This document shows positions 16,888 to 24,025 of a DNA stretch of 64,000 bases, one piece after another. Each line of letters begins with the position of its first letter. Within the stretch, counting starts at the first letter, position 1. Source of the stretch: Yunchengibacter salinarum. Its GTDB lineage: Bacteria > Pseudomonadota > Alphaproteobacteria > Sphingomonadales > Kordiimonadaceae. The stretch lies in NCBI RefSeq assembly GCF_037658235.1, contig NZ_JBBJLN010000001.1, positions 124,001-188,000 on the forward strand. Direction: 5' to 3'. The position numbers were made by a program, and so were the translations under genes. The notes beneath the pieces are model-generated. The model was not told where the DNA came from. It made no database searches and saw nothing but the letters and a program-made list of their open reading frames with translations.

Positions 16888-17934
16888 ATGGCGACCCGGA
16901 CCCCCACATCCCTCTTTGACCCCGCTGAGCGGCAAAACACCACCCCGCCGGATGGACCCGCCTATATGCCCGATCTTCTGGGGCATGTGCCCCGACCCTT
17001 TTTTTCCGGCAATCCGCTGGATCGGGGGGATGATCCCCGGCGCCATCCCGAAGCGCTGGGCACCTGGCTTTCCCGGCCAGAATCCCATGCTCTGCTGTTG
17101 CTGGACGGCAAGCCCGTCACCCACCCGACGGGGGAGCCGTTCTGGTTTCCGCAAACCGCCGCGCTGGCGGATGCCGCCACGGCACAAGGGGCCACCACCA
17201 ACGGCCCGGTGCTGCTGGGGCTGGATGGCACCGCGCCGCGCTATGCCATGGGGCTGACAGCGGACAGCACCCTGCCCCCGCCAGTGGCCCACATGCTGTC
17301 GGACAGCATCAAGCCACGGGAACTGCGCGGCCTGGCCGCGAAGCGGGGCGCCCCGGTGCCGGACCTGGGCGTCATGGCGCAGGCCCGCGCCATGCTGCAT
17401 TTTCATACCGTGCATCGCCAGTGCGGCAATTGCGGCGCGCCGACGCGAAGCCGTCTTGCGGGGTATGAACGGGCCTGCACCGCCTGCGACCGGCCCTTTT
17501 ACCCGCGCACCGACCCGGTGGCCATCATGCTGGCCGTTCATGGCCGCGGCGCGGACGAAAAGGTGCTGGTGGGCCGGGGGCACGGCTGGCCGGAAGATCT
17601 GTATTCAGCGCTGGCGGGCTTTGTGGAGCCGGGCGAATCGCTGGAAGAGGCAACCGCACGGGAACTGCATGAAGAAGCGGGGGTGCAGGTAACCTCGGTG
17701 CGCTATGTGGTCAGCCAGCCCTGGCCCTGGCCGTCTTCGCTGATGCTGGCATCCCTGGCCCGCGTGGAAGGCGACACCATAGCTCTGGACGAAACCGAAC
17801 TGGCGGATGCCTTCTGGATCGACCGGGCCGAGGCGGAAGCGGCCCTGGCGGGCACGGCATCCTTCAGCCTGCCACCCACGCTGGCCGTGGCGGGCACGCT
17901 GATCCGCGCCTGGTGCAATGGCATGACCGTGTAA
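16888..17934 (+). CDS. nudC: NAD(+) diphosphatase / NAD-cap decapping hydrolase
   Basis: 348 residues. NudC-type Nudix enzymes hydrolyse NADH to NMNH and AMP and can remove NAD caps from RNA. The features are complete: a four-Cys zinc ribbon (Cys179, Cys182, Cys197, Cys200), the Nudix box GFVEPGESLEEATARELHEE (from residue 244), and the NudC-specific SQPWPWPSSLM (276-286). The N-terminal domain is divergent, as usual. AAGGG precedes the ATG at 16888. It ends just before a tandem repeat derived from the convergent pterin dehydratase gene. Confidence 0.94.
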   Translation: MATRTPTSLFDPAERQNTTPPDGPAYMPDLLGHVPRPFFSGNPLDRGDDPRRHPEALGTWLSRPESHALLLLDGKPVTHPTGEPFWFPQTAALADAATAQGATTNGPVLLGLDGTAPRYAMGLTADSTLPPPVAHMLSDSIKPRELRGLAAKRGAPVPDLGVMAQARAMLHFHTVHRQCGNCGAPTRSRLAGYERACTACDRPFYPRTDPVAIMLAVHGRGADEKVLVGRGHGWPEDLYSALAGFVEPGESLEEATARELHEEAGVQVTSVRYVVSQPWPWPSSLMLASLARVEGDTIALDETELADAFWIDRAEAEAALAGTASFSLPPTLAVAGTLIRAWCNGMTV

Positions 17935-17947
17935 ATCGCACACGCCC

Positions 17948-18120
17948 TATTCACCGGCGAATGCATTCATGGCACTCATTATGAGGCCGGGGCCGGTGCG
18001 GGCTGACGGGCACGCACCCCTATTCACCGGCGAATGCATTCATGGCACTCATTATGAGGCCGGGGCCGGTGCGGGCTGACGGGCACGCACCCCTATTCAC
18101 CGGCGAATGCATTCATGGCA
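17948..18120. repeat. 73-bp tandem repeat made from the 3' end of the pterin dehydratase gene
   Basis: TATTCACCGGCGAATGCATT begins at 17948, 18021 and 18094, exactly 73 bases apart, with identical flanking spacer between the copies. Read on the minus strand each copy encodes AMNAFAGE plus a stop, i.e. the last codons of the gene at 18093-18395. Only the copy at 18094 is joined to that gene; the other two are downstream duplicates ending next to the nudC stop. Confidence 0.9.
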
Positions 18121-18395
18121 CGGGCCATATCCACATCCAGGCGGGTGAGGCCGCCCACATCATGGGTGCTGAGCTTGACCGCCACCCGGTTGAACACATT
18201 GAACCATTCAGGGTGGTGATCGATCTTTTCCGCCAGCAGGGCGGATCGGCTCATAAAGGCCCAGGCTTGCGAGAAATTGGCGAATTCAAAGGTCCGCTTG
18301 ATCGCCCTGTTATTGTCCTCGAAATCCCAGCCGGTCAGTTCCTGCACCGCATGATCCCGCTCGTCTGCACTCAGCAGGGTTGGCTTGTCGCTCAT
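18093..18395 (-). CDS. 4a-hydroxytetrahydrobiopterin dehydratase (PCD/DCoH family)
   Basis: 100 residues, the usual length. It dehydrates 4a-hydroxytetrahydropterins, recycling the cofactor of aromatic amino-acid hydroxylases. Diagnostic residues are EKIDHHPEWFNVFNRVAVKLSTHD (catalytic His pair and the following His, residues 57-80) and the LTRLD segment. The start is the ATG at 18395, with GGGGGAGAG upstream. No phenylalanine hydroxylase gene is in the window. The 3' end has been copied twice downstream. The sirtuin gene lies 67 bases upstream on the same strand and may be co-transcribed. Confidence 0.95.
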   Translation of the reverse strand: MSDKPTLLSADERDHAVQELTGWDFEDNNRAIKRTFEFANFSQAWAFMSRSALLAEKIDHHPEWFNVFNRVAVKLSTHDVGGLTRLDVDMARAMNAFAGE

Positions 18396-18462
18396 GATCG
18401 TCTCTCCCCCTTCAGCAATATCGGGCACCGGCACGGGGCCGATGATGACCGATGATCCGTTC

Positions 18463-19173
18463 CTATTCGGCCCGATCCAGCAATTCCTCCACCAGCGCGG
18501 GCAGCAGCGTGCCCGCCGGGCCATGGCGGCATTCCCGGAACAGGCTGGCGCCGTCGCTCGGCTCCATATTGATCTCGATACTGTGGGCCCGGCCAAGGCG
18601 CGCCACCTCTGACACGAAGCCCGCCGCCGGATAGACCGTGCCACTTGTCCCCACGGACAGGAACAGGTCCGCCGCGCGCAGGGCATCGAAAATCCGGTCC
18701 ATCTGGAACGGCATTTCCCCGAACCAGACAATATTGGGCCTTATCGTACCGGCCATCTTGCAGGACGGGCAGATGGTATCGCGGCCCGTGGGGCCGGTCC
18801 AGTCATGTACGCGGTCACAGGCGATACAGCGCACTTCACGGAGTGCGCCGTGCATGTGGATGGGCTCCACCACGCCGCCGCGCTCGTGCAGGTCGTCCAC
18901 ATTCTGGGTAATCACCGTGACCGTGGCGGGATGCGCCCGCTGAAGGCGGGCCAGCGCCTGATGGGCCGGGTTGGGGTCCACCTGATCAAGCTGGGCCCGT
19001 CGGTCGTTATAAAAACGGTGCACCAGGTCCGGGTCGCGGGCAAAGCCTTCGGGCGTGGCCACGTCCTCTATGGCGTGCTTTTCCCACAGCCCGCCGGAAT
19101 CGCGAAAGGTGGCCACCCCGGATTCGGCGGAAATGCCCGCCCCCGTCAGCACGACAATATGATCCGGCGTCAC
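18463..19173 (-). CDS. cobB: NAD-dependent protein deacylase, sirtuin family
   Basis: 236 residues from a GTG at 19173, preferred because GGGGAGG lies 5 bases upstream; an upstream ATG in the same frame would add a poorly conserved leader. It shows GAGISAESG (11-19) for NAD binding, TQNVDDLH, the catalytic His108 in MHGAL and a zinc-binding Cys set (Cys116, Cys119, Cys135, Cys138). Tyr55 and Arg58 (FYNDRR) match the residues that let class III sirtuins accept succinyl and malonyl lysine, so desuccinylase as well as deacetylase activity is likely (family knowledge plus inference). Confidence 0.93.
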   Translation of the reverse strand: MTPDHIVVLTGAGISAESGVATFRDSGGLWEKHAIEDVATPEGFARDPDLVHRFYNDRRAQLDQVDPNPAHQALARLQRAHPATVTVITQNVDDLHERGGVVEPIHMHGALREVRCIACDRVHDWTGPTGRDTICPSCKMAGTIRPNIVWFGEMPFQMDRIFDALRAADLFLSVGTSGTVYPAAGFVSEVARLGRAHSIEINMEPSDGASLFRECRHGPAGTLLPALVEELLDRAE

Positions 19174-19323
19174 GCACACCTCCCCATCTCTCGTTTTGCC
19201 GTTCGATGCCATCGGGCCCGCCGTTCGCCTGCCCGCCATATGGTGGCCATTTCACATGGCTTGACAGCCGCTGACAAGGGGAGGAAGGCTCACACACGCA
19301 CCACACAACAGGAGAACCGCCCC

Positions 19324-19833
19324 ATGCCCATGCCCATGCCCGAAACCGCCGTCCTGCTGGTCTGCCTTGGCAATATCTGCCGTTCCCCCACCGCCGAGGG
19401 GGTTCTGCGCCATCGGGCGGCGCAGCGCGGCATGGCGCCCCTGCTGCGGGTGGACAGCGCGGGCACCACGGGCTTCCACGCGGGCAGCCCGCCCGATCGA
19501 CGGGCGGAAGCCGCCTGCCGGGAACGGGGCATCCAAATCAGCGGCCAGCGCGCCCGACAGGTTGAACTGGCGGATTTCGAGCGCTTCGATCTGCTACTGG
19601 CCATGGACAGCAACAATCTGGCCGATCTGCGCCGCATGGCGCCGCCCGATCGCACCGACCGGGTGCGCCTGTTTCTGGATTTCGCGCCCGATCTGGCCGG
19701 CACCGACATGCCGGACCCCTATTATGGCGGGGCGGACGGCTTCACCTATTGCCTGAATGCCGCCTTTCAGGCAGCGGACGGCCTGCTGGACGCGCTGGAA
19801 GCGGGCCAACACAGGCCGGTCAAAAGCGCGTGA
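19324..19833 (+). CDS. Low-molecular-weight protein-tyrosine phosphatase
   Basis: 169 residues. The P-loop VCLGNICRSP (CX5R: Cys14 to Arg20) follows directly on a short strand, and the general acid lies in DPYYGG (Asp131). These define cysteine-based low-molecular-weight phosphatases, which dephosphorylate tyrosine kinases or, in some bacteria, arginine. Three in-frame ATG codons begin the gene (19324, 19330, 19336) because of a MPMPMP repeat; AGGAG upstream suits the first. The region directly upstream is divergent from the sirtuin gene. No tyrosine kinase gene is nearby. Confidence 0.92.
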   Translation: MPMPMPETAVLLVCLGNICRSPTAEGVLRHRAAQRGMAPLLRVDSAGTTGFHAGSPPDRRAEAACRERGIQISGQRARQVELADFERFDLLLAMDSNNLADLRRMAPPDRTDRVRLFLDFAPDLAGTDMPDPYYGGADGFTYCLNAAFQAADGLLDALEAGQHRPVKSA

Positions 19834-19874
19834 GCGGATGGAAACGCCGCTGGCCCCCAAGCGGCACCGCACCC

Positions 19875-19880
19875 TATACT
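19875..19880 (+). promoter_or_regulatory. Possible -10 element giving a leaderless transcript
   Basis: TATACT ends 6 bases before the ATG of the lipoprotein hydrolase at 19887. No ribosome site is present between them, so transcription could start at or next to the start codon. A matching -35 is not evident. Confidence 0.35.
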
Positions 19881-19886
19881 CGCGCC

Positions 19887-20816
19887 ATGAAAGCGACCAT
19901 TTCCCTGCCGAAAATGAAGCGCCGCTGGCGTCGTCTGCTCCTGCTGGCCTTGCCCGTGGCCCTGATGGCCTGCGCGCCCGCCTTTCTGGACTTTGAAAGC
20001 GACTTCATCGCCAATAAGCAGATCAGCCGACACAGCGTAACCGCCCAAATTGACGGCAAACCGGTGGAGATCAGCTATCTCCGCGCCGGGGACCCCGCCA
20101 GGCGACGGGTCATTCTGGTGCATGGCACGCCGGGCAATGGCGCCAATTTCCGCGCCCTGATGGAACGGGTACCAAAGGGGCTGGAATTCGTCGCGCCCGA
20201 CCGGCCCGGCTTCGGCCACACGCGCCCGAAAAAGGCCATGACCGCCCTGGCCGGTCAGGCAGCCGCGCTGGCGCCCCTGCTGGTGGTGCGCGATGGCCGG
20301 GCGCCCATCCTGCTGGGGCATTCGCTGGGCGGCTCCGTGGTGACCCAGACCGCGCTGGACTATCCGAACCGGGTGGACGGCCTGATCCAGCTTGCCGCGG
20401 CGCTGGACCCGGCGCTGGAAGAACGCTGGTTGATCCAGTATCTGGGGCGCATCCCGCCCTTTCGCTGGCTGCTGCCCGCCGCCGCGAACCACGCCAACCG
20501 GGAATTGCTAGCCCTGGAAGGGGAATTACGGCGCCTGACCCCGCGCCTTGCCCAGATTCACCAGCCGGTGCACATCGTCCATGGCACGGCGGACGAACTG
20601 GTGCCCTATGACAATGTGCCCTTCATGCAGGCCCGTTTCACCAAGGCCCGCAGCCTGACCCTGACCCGGCTGGAATCGGCCAATCATTTCCTGCCCTGGA
20701 ACCGCACCGATGCCGTGCTGGACGCCATCATGACCATGGTGGACACCCTGGAGGATACCCCCCACCCCGACACCCGGCAGGCCTGCCGCATGGACCGCGC
20801 AGTACAGACCTGCTAG
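19887..20816 (+). CDS. Alpha/beta hydrolase, lipoprotein
   Basis: 309 residues. A basic N-terminus, hydrophobic stretch and lipobox LMAC (Cys29) predict a lipid-anchored exported protein. The hydrolase fold follows: oxyanion loop VLVHGTPGNG, nucleophile elbow GHSLGG (Ser146), an acid in HGTADELVP and a catalytic His in ESANHFLPW. The substrate cannot be told from sequence. It starts 53 bases after the phosphatase gene. No ribosome binding site is visible; a -10-like TATACT just before the ATG suggests a leaderless message. Confidence 0.85.
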   Translation: MKATISLPKMKRRWRRLLLLALPVALMACAPAFLDFESDFIANKQISRHSVTAQIDGKPVEISYLRAGDPARRRVILVHGTPGNGANFRALMERVPKGLEFVAPDRPGFGHTRPKKAMTALAGQAAALAPLLVVRDGRAPILLGHSLGGSVVTQTALDYPNRVDGLIQLAAALDPALEERWLIQYLGRIPPFRWLLPAAANHANRELLALEGELRRLTPRLAQIHQPVHIVHGTADELVPYDNVPFMQARFTKARSLTLTRLESANHFLPWNRTDAVLDAIMTMVDTLEDTPHPDTRQACRMDRAVQTC

Positions 20817-20833
20817 CCTTTCGGCATTGTCGG

Positions 20834-20866
20834 CGCCCGCCCCGTCCCGTGGGTGGCGGGCGTTTT
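20834..20866 (+). terminator. Rho-independent terminator
   Basis: CGCCCGCC (20834-20841) pairs with GGCGGGCG (20855-20862), followed by TTTT. It lies 18 bases after the hydrolase stop and ends 25 bases before the next gene, so it separates the two transcription units. Confidence 0.65.
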
Positions 20867-20890
20867 CGCCGCCCGAAAGCGCAGGTTTGC

Positions 20891-21787
20891 ATGGAACCAA
20901 TGCCCCACGACACGAATCCCGCCCCCCTCGCGGCACGGCTGAAAGCCATCACCGGGCAGGCGGTCGCCCAACTGGCACCCCTGCATGGCGGGGATGTGGC
21001 CGATGTGCGCCTGGCCACCCTGTCGGACGGCAGCAGGTGCGTGGTCAAGCTGGCAAGGCCGGGCGACCGCGCCACCCTGGCGGTGGAAGGGGCCATGCTG
21101 CGGGATCTGGCGGCCACGCAGACGGTTCCCGTGCCAAGGGTGATCCATGCCGAAGCCGATCTGCTGCTGATGACCCATATCCCCCATCGGGGCGGCGCCA
21201 GCGCCGACGCGGCAGCCGATATGGGCCACAAGCTGGCCACGCTGCACAGGGTCGGGCCGCCGGATGGATCGGTGCACTATGGCTATGCCTATGACACGGT
21301 GATCGGCCCGCTGCCCCAGCCCAATGGCTGGCTGGAAAACTGGCCCGGCTTCTTTCGCGCCCGGCGCCTGATGCCGGTCATGCGCGATGCCCGCGCTGAG
21401 GGCCGCCTGAGCGACGGGCTGACAGAGCGGCTGGAGACCCTGATGGCGGATCTGGACCGCCTGCTGCCGAAACGCCCCGCCCCCGGCCTGGTGCACGGCG
21501 ACCTGTGGGCCGGAAACATGCTGCTGAACGGGGATCGGCTCGCTGGCCTGATCGATCCGGCGCTGTTCTTCGGCCACCGGGAAATGGACCTGGCCATGAT
21601 CGACCTGATGGGCGGCCTTGGGGACCCCTTTTTCGAAGAATATGACGCCGCCTATCCGATCAGGGCGGGCTTTTTCCGCACCCGGCGACTGGTGTATCAG
21701 CTATGGCCGCTTCTGGTGCATGTGCGGCTGTTCGGCGGCATGTACAAGCAGCAATTGTCCAGCACGCTGGACCGGCTGGGCTATTGA
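20891..21787 (+). CDS. Fructosamine kinase family protein
   Basis: 298 residues. It has the aminoglycoside-phosphotransferase-like kinase fold of the fructosamine-3-kinase family: N-terminal LHGGDVADV and VVKLARPGD (nucleotide-binding Lys), catalytic loop LVHGDLWAGNML and metal-binding GLIDPALFFGHREMDLAM. The family phosphorylates sugar-derived adducts on amines or proteins, starting removal of glycation damage; bacterial substrates are little known. The ATG at 20891 has GCAGG upstream; ATG at 20900 is an alternative. It converges with thpR, the stop codons being 9 bases apart. Confidence 0.88.
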   Translation: MEPMPHDTNPAPLAARLKAITGQAVAQLAPLHGGDVADVRLATLSDGSRCVVKLARPGDRATLAVEGAMLRDLAATQTVPVPRVIHAEADLLLMTHIPHRGGASADAAADMGHKLATLHRVGPPDGSVHYGYAYDTVIGPLPQPNGWLENWPGFFRARRLMPVMRDARAEGRLSDGLTERLETLMADLDRLLPKRPAPGLVHGDLWAGNMLLNGDRLAGLIDPALFFGHREMDLAMIDLMGGLGDPFFEEYDAAYPIRAGFFRTRRLVYQLWPLLVHVRLFGGMYKQQLSSTLDRLGY

Positions 21788-21796
21788 CCGCGCCCG

Positions 21797-22402
21797 CTAC
21801 CGGTTGAAGGCCGCCGCCATCGCCTCCCCCGCCGCTTCCAGCGTCTCATCCTCGGCGTCCAGCCCCGGCGCGCGCCCGAACCGTGCCTGAGTGTGATACA
21901 CGCTGCCCTCATCCGTCAGGGTGCTGGAAAACAACGTAAAATGCTGCACCGTTTCCACCGGCGAGGCAAGCTGTTCATTGGCATTCAGCCAGTTGCCGAT
22001 GCGCGCCCCGGCGCCGCGCCTGAAACGGGCAAGCGTCACATGCGGCTTGAACTTGCGTTTCTCATATGGGGCACCGGCCCGGTCCAGCGCACGACAGACC
22101 TTTTCATGCAGCCGGGTCAGACCGCCATCGTCCGACACCCCGGCCCACAGCGCCTTGGGCTGGCCGGGCTTGCCGAAAAAACCCACGCCGGTCAGGCGCA
22201 TTTCAAAGGGCGCCACCGGAATGCGGCTCAGTTCGCCCACGATTTCCGCATGGGCGTGGCTGTCCACCATGCCGATGAAGGCCAGCGTCAGATGCAGTTG
22301 ATCATCCCGCTGCCAGCGCGCGCCCTCCACGCCCGCGCGGGGCGCCAGAAGGGCCTGGCGCACGGGATCGGACAGTTCAAGGCCCACAAACAAGCGCTGC
22401 AT
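21797..22402 (-). CDS. thpR: RNA 2',3'-cyclic phosphodiesterase
   Basis: 201 residues. A 2H phosphoesterase with two HxTx motifs, His37-Leu-Thr (HLTLAF) and His121-Val-Thr (HVTLAR), separated by the usual distance. The family opens 2',3'-cyclic phosphates and has 2'-5' RNA ligase activity in vitro; the physiological role is unclear. Phe/Leu-rich N-terminus MQRLFVGLEL is typical. GGAGGAAGG before the ATG at 22402 gives a strong start. tesA lies 32 bases upstream on the same strand, so they may form an operon. Confidence 0.93.
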   Translation of the reverse strand: MQRLFVGLELSDPVRQALLAPRAGVEGARWQRDDQLHLTLAFIGMVDSHAHAEIVGELSRIPVAPFEMRLTGVGFFGKPGQPKALWAGVSDDGGLTRLHEKVCRALDRAGAPYEKRKFKPHVTLARFRRGAGARIGNWLNANEQLASPVETVQHFTLFSSTLTDEGSVYHTQARFGRAPGLDAEDETLEAAGEAMAAAFNR

Positions 22403-22434
22403 GGTTACCTTCCTCCATCCGCCACAAGGCGCCG

Positions 22435-23193
22435 TCAGTCGCCGCCCCCGGCCTGATCGGCCACCCCGCTCAGGGCATCCAGCACATGGGGGCCGATATT
22501 GTCCACGATCACCGCCACGCCTTTTGCCGTGGGGTGGATGCCGTCGTCCTGGTTCAGGTCCGGGTCCGCCGCCACCCCTTCAAGGAAAAAGGGGTAAAAG
22601 GCCACGTCGTGCTTTTCGGCCAGCGCCTTGAACAAGGGATCGAAGGCGGCGGCATAATCCGGCCCCAGATTGGGCGGTGCCCGCATACCGGCCAGCAGCA
22701 CCGGAATATCCCGCGCCGTCAGGTCTTGCAGAATGGCATCCAGCTTGCGGCGGGTGACCCTGGGATCAACACCGCGCAGGCCGTCATTGGCGCCCAGTTC
22801 CACGATCACCAGATCCGGTTTGCCCTCGACGGAGCCGAGCGCCCAGTCCAGCCGCGAATATCCGCCGGAGGAGGTATCCCCCGACACGCCGGCATTGATC
22901 ACTCTGACCGGGCGCGCCATCCGCTCGGCCAGCCAGCGCTGAAGCTGATCGGTAAAGCCCTTGCCCGGCGCCAGACCGTATCCGGCGGTCAGGCTGTCGC
23001 CCAGCGCCAGCACCCGCGCCGGGCCGCTCTCAGGCGATGTGGCGCCGCCCGCAGCCGCGGTTTCATCCACGGCGTGAAGCCCGCCCCCAAGGGCCAGCAG
23101 GCACAGCAGAACCCCCGCTTTGACCCAAAGCGCGACCGGGTGCGTAAATGAAGGCGTGAAAGAACGTGAACGGAGGTGTGCATTGACCGGCAT
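22435..23193 (-). CDS. tesA: Arylesterase / TesA-like SGNH hydrolase
   Basis: 252 residues. It has a hydrophobic N-terminal signal (VKAGVLLCLLALGGGLHA) for export and the SGNH blocks: GDSLTAGYG (Ser67), the INAGVSGDTSSGG Gly block, GANDGLRG (Asn) and DGIHPTAKG (catalytic Asp-His). The family hydrolyses acyl-CoA, aryl esters and lysophospholipids in the periplasm. The ATG at 23193 has TAGGAG 8 bases upstream; an ATG 7 codons earlier is less likely. It is divergent from an ABC transporter pair, the same tesA-ybbA-ybbP neighbourhood as in enterobacteria. Confidence 0.93.
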   Translation of the reverse strand: MPVNAHLRSRSFTPSFTHPVALWVKAGVLLCLLALGGGLHAVDETAAAGGATSPESGPARVLALGDSLTAGYGLAPGKGFTDQLQRWLAERMARPVRVINAGVSGDTSSGGYSRLDWALGSVEGKPDLVIVELGANDGLRGVDPRVTRRKLDAILQDLTARDIPVLLAGMRAPPNLGPDYAAAFDPLFKALAEKHDVAFYPFFLEGVAADPDLNQDDGIHPTAKGVAVIVDNIGPHVLDALSGVADQAGGGD

Positions 23194-23269
23194 AGCCGTC
23201 GCTCCTAGCCTCATGGCGGCAAGACCCGCCGCTTGATTTCAACAGTGACAGTCAGGGACCGAAAAAACA

Positions 23270-24025
23270 ATGGCCGAGACCCCGATCATAGACTTGCAGC
23301 ATGTATCCCTGACGCTGGAATCCGGCGCGGGGCCCGTTAATATATTGAAAGACGTCAGTTTTTCCATCTCTCGCGGTGAAAGCGTCGGCATTGTGGGGCC
23401 AAGCGGCTCTGGCAAGTCATCGCTGATGAGCCTGATGACCGGGCTGGAGCAGGCCACCAACGGCCATATTCTGGTGGATGGCATGGCGCTTGAAACCGCC
23501 GACGAGGATACGCTGGCCCGCCACCGTCTGTCCCGCGTGGGCATCGTGATGCAGGCCTTTCACCTGATACCCACCATGACCGCGCTGGAAAATGTGGCCG
23601 TGCCGCTGGAACTGGCGCGGGTGAACGATGCCTTTGACCGCGCCGCGCGGGAGCTGGACGCGGTGGGCCTGTCCCATCGCATGGACCATTACCCCGCCCA
23701 GCTTTCCGGCGGCGAGCAACAGCGCGTGGCGCTGGCCCGCGCGCTGGTGCCGGAACCGCCCCTGTTGTTCGGGGACGAACCCACCGGCAATCTGGACACC
23801 CGCACCGGGCGGGCCATTGTGGACCTGCTGTTTGATCTGTCCGCCCGGCGCGGGTCCACGCTGGTTCTGGTCACGCACGACCCGGCCCTGGCCGACCGGT
23901 GCGACCGGGTGATTTCCATGGCCGACGGCACCATTGTGGACGACACCGGCAACACCCGCGCCATCAATGGCAGCGACCCCGCCCGCCCGGCGGTTTCCCG
24001 CAATCGCGGGGAGGGGCGCACATGA
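23270..24025 (+). CDS. ABC transporter ATP-binding protein, YbbA/LolD type
   Basis: 251 residues. A complete ABC ATPase: Walker A GPSGSGKS (43-50), Q-loop, signature LSGGEQQRVALARAL, Walker B LLFGDEP and switch His in LVTHD. The sequence type (MacB/LolD/YbbA clan) pairs with FtsX-like permeases that move or release lipids and envelope factors instead of importing solutes. The permease gene overlaps its stop by ATGA (24022-24025), so the two are co-translated. Divergent tesA shares the 76-base upstream region. Confidence 0.93.
   Translation: MAETPIIDLQHVSLTLESGAGPVNILKDVSFSISRGESVGIVGPSGSGKSSLMSLMTGLEQATNGHILVDGMALETADEDTLARHRLSRVGIVMQAFHLIPTMTALENVAVPLELARVNDAFDRAARELDAVGLSHRMDHYPAQLSGGEQQRVALARALVPEPPLLFGDEPTGNLDTRTGRAIVDLLFDLSARRGSTLVLVTHDPALADRCDRVISMADGTIVDDTGNTRAINGSDPARPAVSRNRGEGRT

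Noticed and set aside
18021..18092. The tandem 73-bp units as separate short genes
   Set aside because: Each unit holds only the last few codons of the pterin dehydratase and no start.
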